NCBI GenBank assembly: GCA_902517895.1
Contig: CABYEA010000004.1
Span: 1 to 64,000 of the forward strand
Direction: 5' to 3'
From: an uncultured Bacteroidota bacterium
Lineage (GTDB): Bacteria > Bacteroidota > Bacteroidia > Flavobacteriales > Flavobacteriaceae
DNA: 64,000 nucleotides
Below the pieces are notes generated by a model that saw nothing but the letters and a program-made list of their open reading frames with translations, made no database searches and was not told the origin of the DNA. Shown here piece after piece: positions 41,806-52,475 of the stretch (positions are counted from its first letter, which is position 1; the number at the start of each line of letters is the position of its first letter). The position numbers were made by a program, and so were the translations under genes.

Positions 41806-43263
41806 ATGAAAATTAAATATTTATTACTTTCTGTTTTAGTATTAGCTCTTTGGAGTTGTGAAACAGATGTCGTTAACCCTAATGAATCTTACCCAGATCA
41901 ATACTATGATGCTGATTCTGGTGATGCCGACTTTAGTTCATATGTTGCAATGGGTGAAAGTATAACAGCTGGTTTTTCAGACAATTCACTTTTTGCGGCT
42001 GCTCAAATGAATTCATATCCAAATATTCTGGCTGAATACATGTCTTTAGCAGGTGGCGGAGAGTTTACTCAACCTTATGTAGACGACAATGTTGGTGGAA
42101 TTAATATTGGTGGTAATGAATTTTGGGGCCCAAGGTTCTTTTTTAATGGAGCTGGACCTGCGGAGGTTTCTGGATCTCCATCAACAGAGGCTACTAGTGT
42201 TGTGCCTGGCCCATATAACAATATGGCAATGCCATTTGCAAATGCAATTACATTTGTAGCACCAGGTGTTGGAAGTATGGAGGGTTTAATGGCCGGACTT
42301 GCAAACCCATGGTATGTGAGAGCTGCATCCAGTAATGGTGCAACGATGGTTGGAGATGCTCTAATGCAGGAGCCAACTTTTGTTACTCTAGTTCCAGGAC
42401 ATGATTTTGCAAATTATGGCTTATTTGGCGCTAGTGGTTTCCCTTTCGGCCCTCTTGAATTAGAGGGGCCAACCGGAATGCTTGCAGGAGTAGTTGGAAC
42501 AATTCAAACCCTAAGCGCAGCTGTGCCTAACGGAGTTATAACAACCTTACCAGACCCAACAAATACTGCAACTTTTAATACAGTTCCCTATAACTCAATT
42601 CCTCTCACAGGGGAGCTTGCTGAGATGCTTAACATGGCATTAGCTCCGCCATATAACCTTGGTTTACTAGCAGCTCAAGGAGCTGGACTAATAAGTGCAG
42701 ACGAGGTTGCTCTTAGATCTTTGGTTGCTATTAGCGGAAATAATCCTGTATTAATTGAAGATGAAGATTTAACTGATTTAAGTGCATTAGGACTTCCTAG
42801 TATTAGATTAGCCAATGCTAATGACAAGATTAGTCTTTTTGCATTACCTGTTTTAGGTTCTGTACCAGATCCAACAAACCCTCTGGGTATTTGGGGAGTA
42901 ACAATTCCTGCCCCAGACTTATTTGTTTTAACAGCAAATGAAATCGAGGAAATTCAAACTAAAGTCTCAGCGGGTAATGCAGCAATAGCTGCATCAGTTC
43001 CAAGTGGTTGGGCATTGTTTGATTTAGCTGGTCTATATAATGAAATAGTGACTACTGGTGTTAGCGAAGATGAATTTAATATGACAGGAGACCTAATTTT
43101 TGGTGGATTTTTTGGAATGGATGGATATAATCCAACATCTAGAGGTAGTGCTTTGATTGCTAAAAAAATGCTTGAGGCTATTGATGCTACTTGGGGATCT
43201 AATCTTTCTGAGGCTGGATTAGATATTGGAGACTATCCAACTAATTATCCAGATGGAATATAA
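41806..43263 (+). CDS. SGNH/GDSL hydrolase-fold lipoprotein, probably catalytically degenerate
   Basis: Lipobox LWSCETD; block I-like YVAMGESITAGFSDNSLF; C-term MDGYNPTSRGSALIAKKMLEAIDATWGSNL where DGxHP would be expected. Confidence 0.82.
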   Translation: MKIKYLLLSVLVLALWSCETDVVNPNESYPDQYYDADSGDADFSSYVAMGESITAGFSDNSLFAAAQMNSYPNILAEYMSLAGGGEFTQPYVDDNVGGINIGGNEFWGPRFFFNGAGPAEVSGSPSTEATSVVPGPYNNMAMPFANAITFVAPGVGSMEGLMAGLANPWYVRAASSNGATMVGDALMQEPTFVTLVPGHDFANYGLFGASGFPFGPLELEGPTGMLAGVVGTIQTLSAAVPNGVITTLPDPTNTATFNTVPYNSIPLTGELAEMLNMALAPPYNLGLLAAQGAGLISADEVALRSLVAISGNNPVLIEDEDLTDLSALGLPSIRLANANDKISLFALPVLGSVPDPTNPLGIWGVTIPAPDLFVLTANEIEEIQTKVSAGNAAIAASVPSGWALFDLAGLYNEIVTTGVSEDEFNMTGDLIFGGFFGMDGYNPTSRGSALIAKKMLEAIDATWGSNLSEAGLDIGDYPTNYPDGI

Positions 43264-43286
43264 TCTTTAAAAAAACAAGCAAAAAC

Positions 43287-43319
43287 AAAAAAGTCTAGAA
43301 TTTATTCTAGACTTTTTTT
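43287..43319 (+). terminator. Intrinsic terminator after the SGNH-like gene
   Basis: aaaaaaGTCTAGAA-ttta-TTCTAGACttttttt perfect hairpin and T tract. Confidence 0.92.
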
Positions 43320-43353
43320 GTTTAAAATAGTTGATTAATTGTTAAAAAATCTA

Positions 43354-43384
43354 TTGAATATATTTCATAAAAAATCTATATTTG
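43354..43384 (+). promoter_or_regulatory. Bacteroidota-type promoter for atpDC
   Basis: TTG-N20-TATATTTG, matching TTG/TAnnTTTG; 44 nt before the atpD ATG. Confidence 0.72.
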
Positions 43385-43391
43385 CCACTGA

Positions 43392-44930
<1,539 letters not shown>

Positions 44931-44941
44931 ACTTTCTATAA

Positions 44942-45217
44942 ATGATTTTAGAAATAATTTCCCCTGAAAAAATAATCTTTACCGGCGAAGTAGAATCGGT
45001 TGCAGTTCCAGGAGTTAATGGTGAATTTGAAATGTTAAATAATCACGCAGCAATTGTATCAAACTTAAAAAAGGGTGCAATAAAAGTTTGCGGAAATATT
45101 ACTCTTGATGACACTCAAAAAGAAATTTTTGAAAAGGGTGATAGAGGTTATCATTTATATATAAACTCTGGAACAGTTGAAATGAAAAACAACAAGGTAA
45201 CTGCATTAGTGGAATAA
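44942..45217 (+). CDS. atpC: F0F1 ATP synthase subunit epsilon (short form)
   Basis: LEIISPEKIIFTGEVESVAVPGVNGEFEMLNNHAAIVSNLKKG, directly after atpD. Confidence 0.93.
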   Translation: MILEIISPEKIIFTGEVESVAVPGVNGEFEMLNNHAAIVSNLKKGAIKVCGNITLDDTQKEIFEKGDRGYHLYINSGTVEMKNNKVTALVE

Positions 45218-45222
45218 AAATC

Positions 45223-45657
45223 TTACAGCTTCTTAATTACGTTTGTAACAATCCCCCAGATTATCAGCTGATCATCATCTTTAACCTCAATTTGTTTATA
45301 ACTAGAATTTTCAGGCTTTAACCAAATTTTATTTCTTTTTACGATAAGTCTTTTTACTGTAAACTCACCGTCTATAAAGCAAACTGCAATTTTATTATTA
45401 CCTGGCTCTATACTTCTGTCAATTACAATTAAATCTCCATCCTCTAAGCCAGCATTAATCATTGATTCGCCTGAAACTCTAGCAAAAAACGTAGCTTCTT
45501 TATTTTTAATTAGCTCTTGATCAAGACTTATTCTTTCCTGCTTAAAATCTCCTGCAGGTGAAGGAAATCCTGCTGATATTCCGGCATTGATTAAAAGTGC
45601 ATCAAGATTAGTATTCTTACTGGGTGTGAAAAAATTTAAACTTTTTTTATTTTTCAT
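45223..45657 (-). CDS. umuD: UmuD-like S24 peptidase (pol V autoproteolytic subunit)
   Basis: [10 protein letters not shown] cleavage region, [26 protein letters not shown]. Confidence 0.93.
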   Translation of the reverse strand: MKNKKSLNFFTPSKNTNLDALLINAGISAGFPSPAGDFKQERISLDQELIKNKEATFFARVSGESMINAGLEDGDLIVIDRSIEPGNNKIAVCFIDGEFTVKRLIVKRNKIWLKPENSSYKQIEVKDDDQLIIWGIVTNVIKKL

Positions 45658-46907
45658 TTGATCTTAATAATATCATCTATTTTGGTTGTATAACAAGGTG
45701 ATAAAAATTCTTGTTTCATCTTCCACTTTCTTTTTAAGTCTTGATTAGCTAGCTTGAGTTTTTCACAATACTTAGAATTAATATAGTCCATTGTCTTCAT
45801 TAAAGACTTATGTCTATAATCTTCATTTTCAAAAATACCAAGTTGATAACTGTTATTAGGAACAAGACTAGCAACAATTACACCAGCTTTTTTATAATCT
45901 ATATTATCTTGAAACATATTTTCAACTGCTTTTAAAGCATAATTATTTAAAACAAATGAAGAATTTGTTGGATATGGTAATGTTATAACCCTAGAACAAG
46001 AATGTTGTTTTAAATCTTTTCTAAAATAATTGCTTCTTATAAATACAATCATAATATTACAAAGAGAATTCTGTCTTCTTAACTTTTCAGCACAGGAAAG
46101 TGAAAAAGTTGAAACCCTTTCTTTCAGTTTACTTAAATCCGAAATGGGTTTTTCAAAAGATCTGGTAGTAGCTATAGACTTCTTAATCTTAAAAGAATCT
46201 AAATCTAAATTTGATATACCTCGTAATTCTTGTTGAATCTTTAATTCAACGATTGATAAATTTGATTTCACCCATTGTTCAGGTAAATTAACAAAATCTG
46301 ATGCATTTTTACATCCGATATTTTGAAGGCGTTTGGATAATCTTCTGCCTATTCCCCATATATCATTCAAAGGAAAATAATTTAATGCTTTAGATCTTTT
46401 ATAGTCTGTATCCAAAACATATACGTGTTTCGTTTGAGACGGAAATTTTCTTGCAATTTTATTAGAAATCTTTGCCAATGACTTTGTAGGAGCAATCCCC
46501 ACAGAAGTTGGTATTCCAGTCCATTTCAAGATCGTATTTCTAATTTTTGAAGCATAACTAAAAAGATTATAATTTTCATATCCTTCAAATTTTAAAAACG
46601 CCTCATCAATACTGTATATTTCAACATCTGGGATAAAATTTGAAATTGTTGTCATTACACGATGGCTCATGTCAGCATATAAAGGGTAGTTGGATGATAA
46701 GACAACTACATTTTGCTGATTAATAATTGATTTATATTTAAAAATGGGGGCTCCCATTGGTATACCTAATTTCTTAGCCTCATCACTTCTAGAAATAGCA
46801 CATCCATCATTATTAGATAAAACAACCACAGGCTTACCGTTTAAACTTGGGTTAAATACTCTCTCACAAGAGACATAAAAATTATTACAATCAATTAAGG
46901 CAAACAT
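45654..46907 (-). CDS. umuC: Y-family DNA polymerase, UmuC-like
   Basis: [71 protein letters not shown]. Confidence 0.96.
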   Translation of the reverse strand: MFALIDCNNFYVSCERVFNPSLNGKPVVVLSNNDGCAISRSDEAKKLGIPMGAPIFKYKSIINQQNVVVLSSNYPLYADMSHRVMTTISNFIPDVEIYSIDEAFLKFEGYENYNLFSYASKIRNTILKWTGIPTSVGIAPTKSLAKISNKIARKFPSQTKHVYVLDTDYKRSKALNYFPLNDIWGIGRRLSKRLQNIGCKNASDFVNLPEQWVKSNLSIVELKIQQELRGISNLDLDSFKIKKSIATTRSFEKPISDLSKLKERVSTFSLSCAEKLRRQNSLCNIMIVFIRSNYFRKDLKQHSCSRVITLPYPTNSSFVLNNYALKAVENMFQDNIDYKKAGVIVASLVPNNSYQLGIFENEDYRHKSLMKTMDYINSKYCEKLKLANQDLKRKWKMKQEFLSPCYTTKIDDIIKIK

Positions 46908-46975
46908 GATATAAATATAGGTTTTTAAGGATTTAAAAAATACAATATTTCAGAACTTATTTAACAAAAAAATAA

Positions 46976-47006
46976 TTTGATAAGTATAGGTAAATAAGTA
47001 CTTTTA
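46976..47006 (+). promoter_or_regulatory. Putative Bacteroidota-type promoter for the TBDT at 47033
   Basis: TTTG-N19-TACTTTTA, 26 nt before ATG. Confidence 0.55.
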
Positions 47007-47032
47007 AAGAATCAATTTTTGATTAAAAAATC

Positions 47033-48895
47033 ATGAAAAAAATACTCTTTGTCATACTAATTTTTCAGTCAATTACATCATACGTAAATGCACAAGAGAA
47101 CAAACAAGAAATAGAACTTGATCAAGTAGAATTAATGTCAAGTCCAAGAATAGAAGTGAATAAAGCAGATAATTCAATTAGTATATTGACAATATCAAAT
47201 GAAGAAATTAAAAAAAATACAGCAACAAATGTTAGTGAATTATTACAACAAGTAGCTGGACTAGACATAAGAAGAAGAGGTGCTGAGGGAATGCAAGCAG
47301 ATCTCTATATAAGAGGTGGATCCTTCGACCAGACATTATTATTAATAGACGGCATAAATGTTGAAGATCCTCAAACTGGCCATCACACAATGAATATGAC
47401 AATACCGTTAGAGGTCATAGAAAAAATAGAAATAATCAAAGGCTCAGCAAGTAGAATATACGGACAAAATGCATTTACAGGGGCTGTAAACATTATTACA
47501 AAAAAGGAAATTAAAAATGATCTCTCAATAGAACTTAGTAATGGATCATTTGATCAAAAAAGAGGAAACTTCACAATACAAAAAGAACTTAAAAATTCAG
47601 ACATCTTGTTTAATTACAGCAGAAAAGAGTCTGAAGGATATAGATATAATACTGACTATGAAAATGATGAGTTTTTTATTAAAAGTAATTTTAAGATAAA
47701 AGATCAAAAAATATCAGCTATTGGGGCATTTAATCAAAGGAAGTTTGGGGCAAATGGATTCTATGCAAGTCCAGCTGCTATCGATCAATATGAAGAAACT
47801 CAAGCAAGTCTAATTGGGTTTAGCACAACATACAGAAAGAATGATTTAATATTAAAACCAAAACTTTACTGGAAAAGAAATCAAGACATGTATATATACT
47901 TAAGACAAGACCCCTCAGTTTACAGAAACTTACACATTTCTAATAAAGTGGGTGTTGAGCTTAATGCCTCAACTTCCAACTTATTGGGAAATCTAGGTTT
48001 AGGGTTTGATTTATCACAAGTTTCTCTTCAAAGTAATAACCTTGGAGAAAGAAAAAGAACTATGCTAAATATGTTTGTTGAGCAACAAGTGAAACTTAAT
48101 AATGATAAAATTGATTTTACTCCAGGGGTTGCAATAACATATTTTTCTGATGTATCAACCAAACTAAACTATCAGAATAATTTTTTTAATAATTTATTTT
48201 TCTATCCAGGTATGGATTTGGGGTATAGGTTAGATAATGACTTAAAATTATACACTAATATTGGTTTTACCTATAGAATACCTACTTACACAGATTTATT
48301 TTATTCAAGCCCTACCACTCTGGGGAATGAAAATTTAAAACTTGAAAAAGCATTTACCAAAGAAATTGGACTAAAATATTTAAAAGGTGATTTCAATTTT
48401 AATTTTTCTTTATACGAACGAGATGCGTCAGACATCATCGATTATGTTAGAAATAATGAAGTAGAGCCTTGGCAAGCAAGTAATATAAGAGAAATAAATA
48501 CCAGTGGTTTTGAATTAAGAATAGGATACAAATTTTATTTAGGTTCTTTAGGAATGCAAACGATAAATATTGGGTACAGTAATATTGACGATGATCTTTT
48601 AGAAACAGATTTCGCATTTTCTAGATATGCATTAAACTCATTGAAAAATCAAATCACTGGTACATATACATTTGAAATAAACGAAAAAATTTATTCAACA
48701 GTTACCTACAAAAATGCTGAAAGATCAGCTGAGGAAAAGTATACAGTTATAGATTTTAGAACTTCATATAAATTAGATAAATTTACTTTATCAGTTATAT
48801 TAAATAATATCCTAGATACGCAATATTCAGAAACAAATCTAGTTCCAATGCCTGGGTTTAATTCTTTAGTTGAAATTAATTATTCTATTAATTAA
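47033..48895 (+). CDS. TonB-dependent receptor (BtuB-like size and plug)
   Basis: Signal peptide; ADLYIRGGSFDQTLLLIDGINVEDPQTGHHTMNMTIPLEVIEKIEIIKGSASRIYGQNAFTGAVNIITKK. Confidence 0.93.
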   Translation: MKKILFVILIFQSITSYVNAQENKQEIELDQVELMSSPRIEVNKADNSISILTISNEEIKKNTATNVSELLQQVAGLDIRRRGAEGMQADLYIRGGSFDQTLLLIDGINVEDPQTGHHTMNMTIPLEVIEKIEIIKGSASRIYGQNAFTGAVNIITKKEIKNDLSIELSNGSFDQKRGNFTIQKELKNSDILFNYSRKESEGYRYNTDYENDEFFIKSNFKIKDQKISAIGAFNQRKFGANGFYASPAAIDQYEETQASLIGFSTTYRKNDLILKPKLYWKRNQDMYIYLRQDPSVYRNLHISNKVGVELNASTSNLLGNLGLGFDLSQVSLQSNNLGERKRTMLNMFVEQQVKLNNDKIDFTPGVAITYFSDVSTKLNYQNNFFNNLFFYPGMDLGYRLDNDLKLYTNIGFTYRIPTYTDLFYSSPTTLGNENLKLEKAFTKEIGLKYLKGDFNFNFSLYERDASDIIDYVRNNEVEPWQASNIREINTSGFELRIGYKFYLGSLGMQTINIGYSNIDDDLLETDFAFSRYALNSLKNQITGTYTFEINEKIYSTVTYKNAERSAEEKYTVIDFRTSYKLDKFTLSVILNNILDTQYSETNLVPMPGFNSLVEINYSIN

Positions 48896-49355
48896 TATCC
48901 TTTAATTTTTTATAGATAAGGCTGTTTTCCCAACCTCTGTAAGTAAAATAATTTATAAATGATCTTTTCTTTTGATCCTTTGTTCCTTTTAAAAATTTAA
49001 TCTTATTTGTTGAAAATTCATTAAAATATTGAATATAATCCTCCTCTTTAATTTTATTAATATTGTCATCGATTATATTAATATCCAGCCCCTTTAATCT
49101 TAATTCATACTTTAATTTAATCCGTCCCCATTTTTTTATTCTTAATTTTCCCTGAATAAACATCTTTGTGTATCTATCCTCGTTTAAATAATCATTATCA
49201 ATTAATGATTGAAGTATTTTGTCTGCAGTTTTGTTTGTGGCCTTTAGAGAAAATAATTTATTTCTTACTTCCTTAATGGATCTTTCTTGATAATGACAGT
49301 AAGATTGAATCTTATCAAGTATATGCTTTTCATCTTTACTAAAACTAATATTCAT
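48888..49355 (-). CDS. recX: Regulatory protein RecX
   Basis: YCHYQERSIKEVRNKLFSL...SLIDNDYLNEDRYTKMFIQGKLRIKKWGRIKLKYELRLKGL. Confidence 0.92.
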   Translation of the reverse strand: MNISFSKDEKHILDKIQSYCHYQERSIKEVRNKLFSLKATNKTADKILQSLIDNDYLNEDRYTKMFIQGKLRIKKWGRIKLKYELRLKGLDINIIDDNINKIKEEDYIQYFNEFSTNKIKFLKGTKDQKKRSFINYFTYRGWENSLIYKKLKDIN

Positions 49356-51768
49356 AATTTATAGAAAAGATAAAGTTTAAGCCAGGGGCAGAAATACCAG
49401 ACGAATAGGGTCTATATAATTTATTTGTCATATTCTCAACCGTGAAATTTAGGTTTAATTTTTCGGAAATTGAAAATTGAGATCTCAAATTGAAAGTAAC
49501 CCATGATGGTGAATATGGATTGCCGTTGTCATCCAATGCATAAATATATGGCTTAGCTCTTTCAGACTCGGCTAAGTTGTTAAAAGATATTTCGGAATTA
49601 TAATTCAAATATGTGTCGACAGTTATATTGCCATTGTTATAAAGCAGGTGTAAATTGCCATAATTTGGTGGAATGTGTCTAACAGGCATTGCAAAGGGTA
49701 GTTGATCTAACTCATAACCAGCAATTAAGTTATGTTGAGATTTAATTCGAAAGTTCTTATTGATAAGCATATTAAGTCCAAATTCGACCCCATAAATCAA
49801 AGACTTTGAACCATTTTGAAGCGCCTGTATTTGTGATAACTCCCCATCATAAATAATTTCAGAAATACCATTATTCAAGGTGAAATCATCTCTCAATAAA
49901 GAATTATATAGATATGTGATATACGCAGAAAAATCTAATTCAATATTATTCTTTGTTCTAAAATATCCGCCAAATTCAATTCCAAAAGATCGTTCGGGCT
50001 TTAAATTTGGATTTGGGACAACCACATTACCAGGCTCAGAATCAAATACCTTAGCAAGATCGTCGATATTTGGAGATCTAAATGCAGTATTGATATTAAA
50101 CTTCCAATTATTATATATATTTCTAACCCAGCTTAATCCAATTCCACCGACAAAAGCACCATTTTCTAGCCTTGTATTTTCAAACTGAAAATCATAATAT
50201 GTGTTATTCTGTGACAAATCTGCCTCTAGAGTTGTTGAGCTGTATCTCACGCCACTCTGGAAAAAAACATCTTCTATTATTTTATTTTTATAATTAACAT
50301 ACAGCCCATAAGAGTTTAATGATGAATTATTAGGGTACCTTGTTGAAATGGGTGAAGACATAGAATTATTAATATTCAAACTTGCAGCAAATGATCCGAC
50401 ATCATTATTAATAAATTCTATCCCATATGTAATGCCCGAGTTTGGTGAAATATTTTTAAAAAAATCTAGATTAAAAGAAAATATATCTAATTGCTCTTCT
50501 CTTGAATTTAAATAAGTTTCGTTGAACTTTCTACTGTTTCTGCTTTCAGAAAATTTCTGATATGCAACTCCAAATTTTAATTCATCATATATCTTTTTAG
50601 ATTTTGGATTAAAGCTTAGTTGACTATTTATTAGCAACCACTCTTGCGGACCATAATACCATTCTGAATAATAAAGTCCTTGGCCATCCCCAACAACAAC
50701 TTGATTTTCATCATTTCTGATTAATCTATCATATCTTGGTATATTACTACTTTTTGAAAAATGAATACCTAAATCAATATTTAAATTTTCTATCGGTTTA
50801 TAAAAAATCTTCTGCATAAAATTTATTTGATCATATGCAGTATTTCTTTGAACTCTTGGATTAGGGTTTTGGATTAAGATATCTTCACCTGCATCATTAA
50901 AATCAACGTAATTTGGTCTAAAATAATCTGATGGGCCATTTTTACCCATGGTCAAATTTCCAAACTGAGATTTTGAAAAACTTGATAAAAAAGCAATTTT
51001 TTGAAGCCCATAATTAAAATCAAAGTGATACATTTTCTCAATCGATGCAGAGGAATATCTTGATCGCAGATTAAGTTGTATTTTTGGGTCAGAATTATTT
51101 GAGAGATTAGCCTTTTTTGTGTAAAAATTCATAACTCCCCCAATAGCATCACTACCATATAGAACCGATGCTGAACCCATTATAACTTCAGTGTTTTCAA
51201 TATTAGTAGGGGAAATTGAAATTACATTATGTATGTTTCCTCCTCTATAAATTGCATTATTTAACCTTACCCCGTCAACAGATAAAACTAATCTGTTAGT
51301 AGAAAGCCCTCTAATCATAGGGCTACCACCTCCTAATTGACTTTTTTGAATAAAAACATTACCTCCACTTTGGAGCAAATCAGCGCTAGTCATCGGATTT
51401 GTAAATTCAATAGCTGAATTATTAATTTGAGTAACTTTTTTTGGTACTTCTCTAAATTTTTGTGAAAATTTTGATGCTGAGATCACTACCTCATCCAATA
51501 ACTCATTGTCATAAAATAATGTAATTGTCTTGTCAAGATTAGATTTGATAAATTTAAATTCTTCAAATCCGTATTGATTAATATTTACAGTATCTCCAAT
51601 AGCAAACTTATCTAATCTGGCACCACCGTCTTTATTTGTTGTTATATATTCGTCTAAACTACTAAAAATTGATGCACCTATTACTGGCTTATTATTCTCG
51701 TCAATAACAACTAGGTTTTGTGAAAATGTGGCAATTGAAAAAAAAAATAATATATGAAATTTATTCAC
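49345..51768 (-). CDS. TonB-dependent receptor (heme/hemoglobin-receptor-like)
   Basis: Plug PMIRGLSTNRLVLSVDGVRLNNAIYRGGN...VIMGSASVLYGSDAIGGVMNFYT; FRSPNIDDL...NPNLKPERS. Confidence 0.92.
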   Translation of the reverse strand: MNKFHILFFFSIATFSQNLVVIDENNKPVIGASIFSSLDEYITTNKDGGARLDKFAIGDTVNINQYGFEEFKFIKSNLDKTITLFYDNELLDEVVISASKFSQKFREVPKKVTQINNSAIEFTNPMTSADLLQSGGNVFIQKSQLGGGSPMIRGLSTNRLVLSVDGVRLNNAIYRGGNIHNVISISPTNIENTEVIMGSASVLYGSDAIGGVMNFYTKKANLSNNSDPKIQLNLRSRYSSASIEKMYHFDFNYGLQKIAFLSSFSKSQFGNLTMGKNGPSDYFRPNYVDFNDAGEDILIQNPNPRVQRNTAYDQINFMQKIFYKPIENLNIDLGIHFSKSSNIPRYDRLIRNDENQVVVGDGQGLYYSEWYYGPQEWLLINSQLSFNPKSKKIYDELKFGVAYQKFSESRNSRKFNETYLNSREEQLDIFSFNLDFFKNISPNSGITYGIEFINNDVGSFAASLNINNSMSSPISTRYPNNSSLNSYGLYVNYKNKIIEDVFFQSGVRYSSTTLEADLSQNNTYYDFQFENTRLENGAFVGGIGLSWVRNIYNNWKFNINTAFRSPNIDDLAKVFDSEPGNVVVPNPNLKPERSFGIEFGGYFRTKNNIELDFSAYITYLYNSLLRDDFTLNNGISEIIYDGELSQIQALQNGSKSLIYGVEFGLNMLINKNFRIKSQHNLIAGYELDQLPFAMPVRHIPPNYGNLHLLYNNGNITVDTYLNYNSEISFNNLAESERAKPYIYALDDNGNPYSPSWVTFNLRSQFSISEKLNLNFTVENMTNKLYRPYSSGISAPGLNFIFSINYEY

Positions 51769-51770
51769 AA

Positions 51771-52475
51771 TTAAAACAATTTTCTAAGCACCTCAAGTGA
51801 CTTAACAGAAACAAAATTTACAATATGGAGTCTGTAATATAAAATAATATTGTCAAGTAATTTTTTTCTTTGCACAAAAGTTAAGGTTAGTGTATTTAAA
51901 TCATCAAAATTTATGCCTAAAATCTTGTTGAAGCATTTCAGATCATCATCATATATAATATAATCTGAATCCTTTGTGTCTGTATAAAAACCATGTTGCA
52001 AATCAAAATATCGATGATTATTATTTTTCACGTCAGGGTAAAAGCCTAAAAACTTAGATAAGTTTATGAGAAAAACAATATGAAATGTTGATGAGAAAAC
52101 ATATTTATCATAGTATTTTATCGCCTCTTCAATAAAATCATATAGATGGTAATCTTTCTGCTGATGAATTAATATTTTTGATAAAACTTCGGACAAAAAT
52201 ATAATAACCCCAATCTTCTTAAAATCCGTATGAATTGTTTTAAGATTATATTTACTTTCAAAGTCCTTAAAATAATGTAGGTTTCTTTTGCTATTAAAAT
52301 CAAATTCAATTTCTAATAATGAAAGCTGTTGAAAATAATTTATTTTATTCTTTTTAGACCCACCCCTAACAATAAATGACGTTAGACCTAATTCTCTAAC
52401 GAATAATTTAATGATTAAGTCATTATCCCTATACTTCAGTTTACTTAATACAATTGCACTTGAAGAAATAATCAT
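51771..52475 (-). CDS. recO: DNA repair protein RecO
   Basis: SSSAIVLSKLKYRDNDLIIKLFVRELGLTSFIVRGGSKKN...YFQQLSLLEIEFDF. Confidence 0.92.
   Translation of the reverse strand: MIISSSAIVLSKLKYRDNDLIIKLFVRELGLTSFIVRGGSKKNKINYFQQLSLLEIEFDFNSKRNLHYFKDFESKYNLKTIHTDFKKIGVIIFLSEVLSKILIHQQKDYHLYDFIEEAIKYYDKYVFSSTFHIVFLINLSKFLGFYPDVKNNNHRYFDLQHGFYTDTKDSDYIIYDDDLKCFNKILGINFDDLNTLTLTFVQRKKLLDNIILYYRLHIVNFVSVKSLEVLRKLF

Noticed and set aside
46908-47032. Possible cobalamin riboswitch before the BtuB-like TBDT
   Set aside because: Predicted leader is only ~20 nt and no B12-box-like sequence was seen
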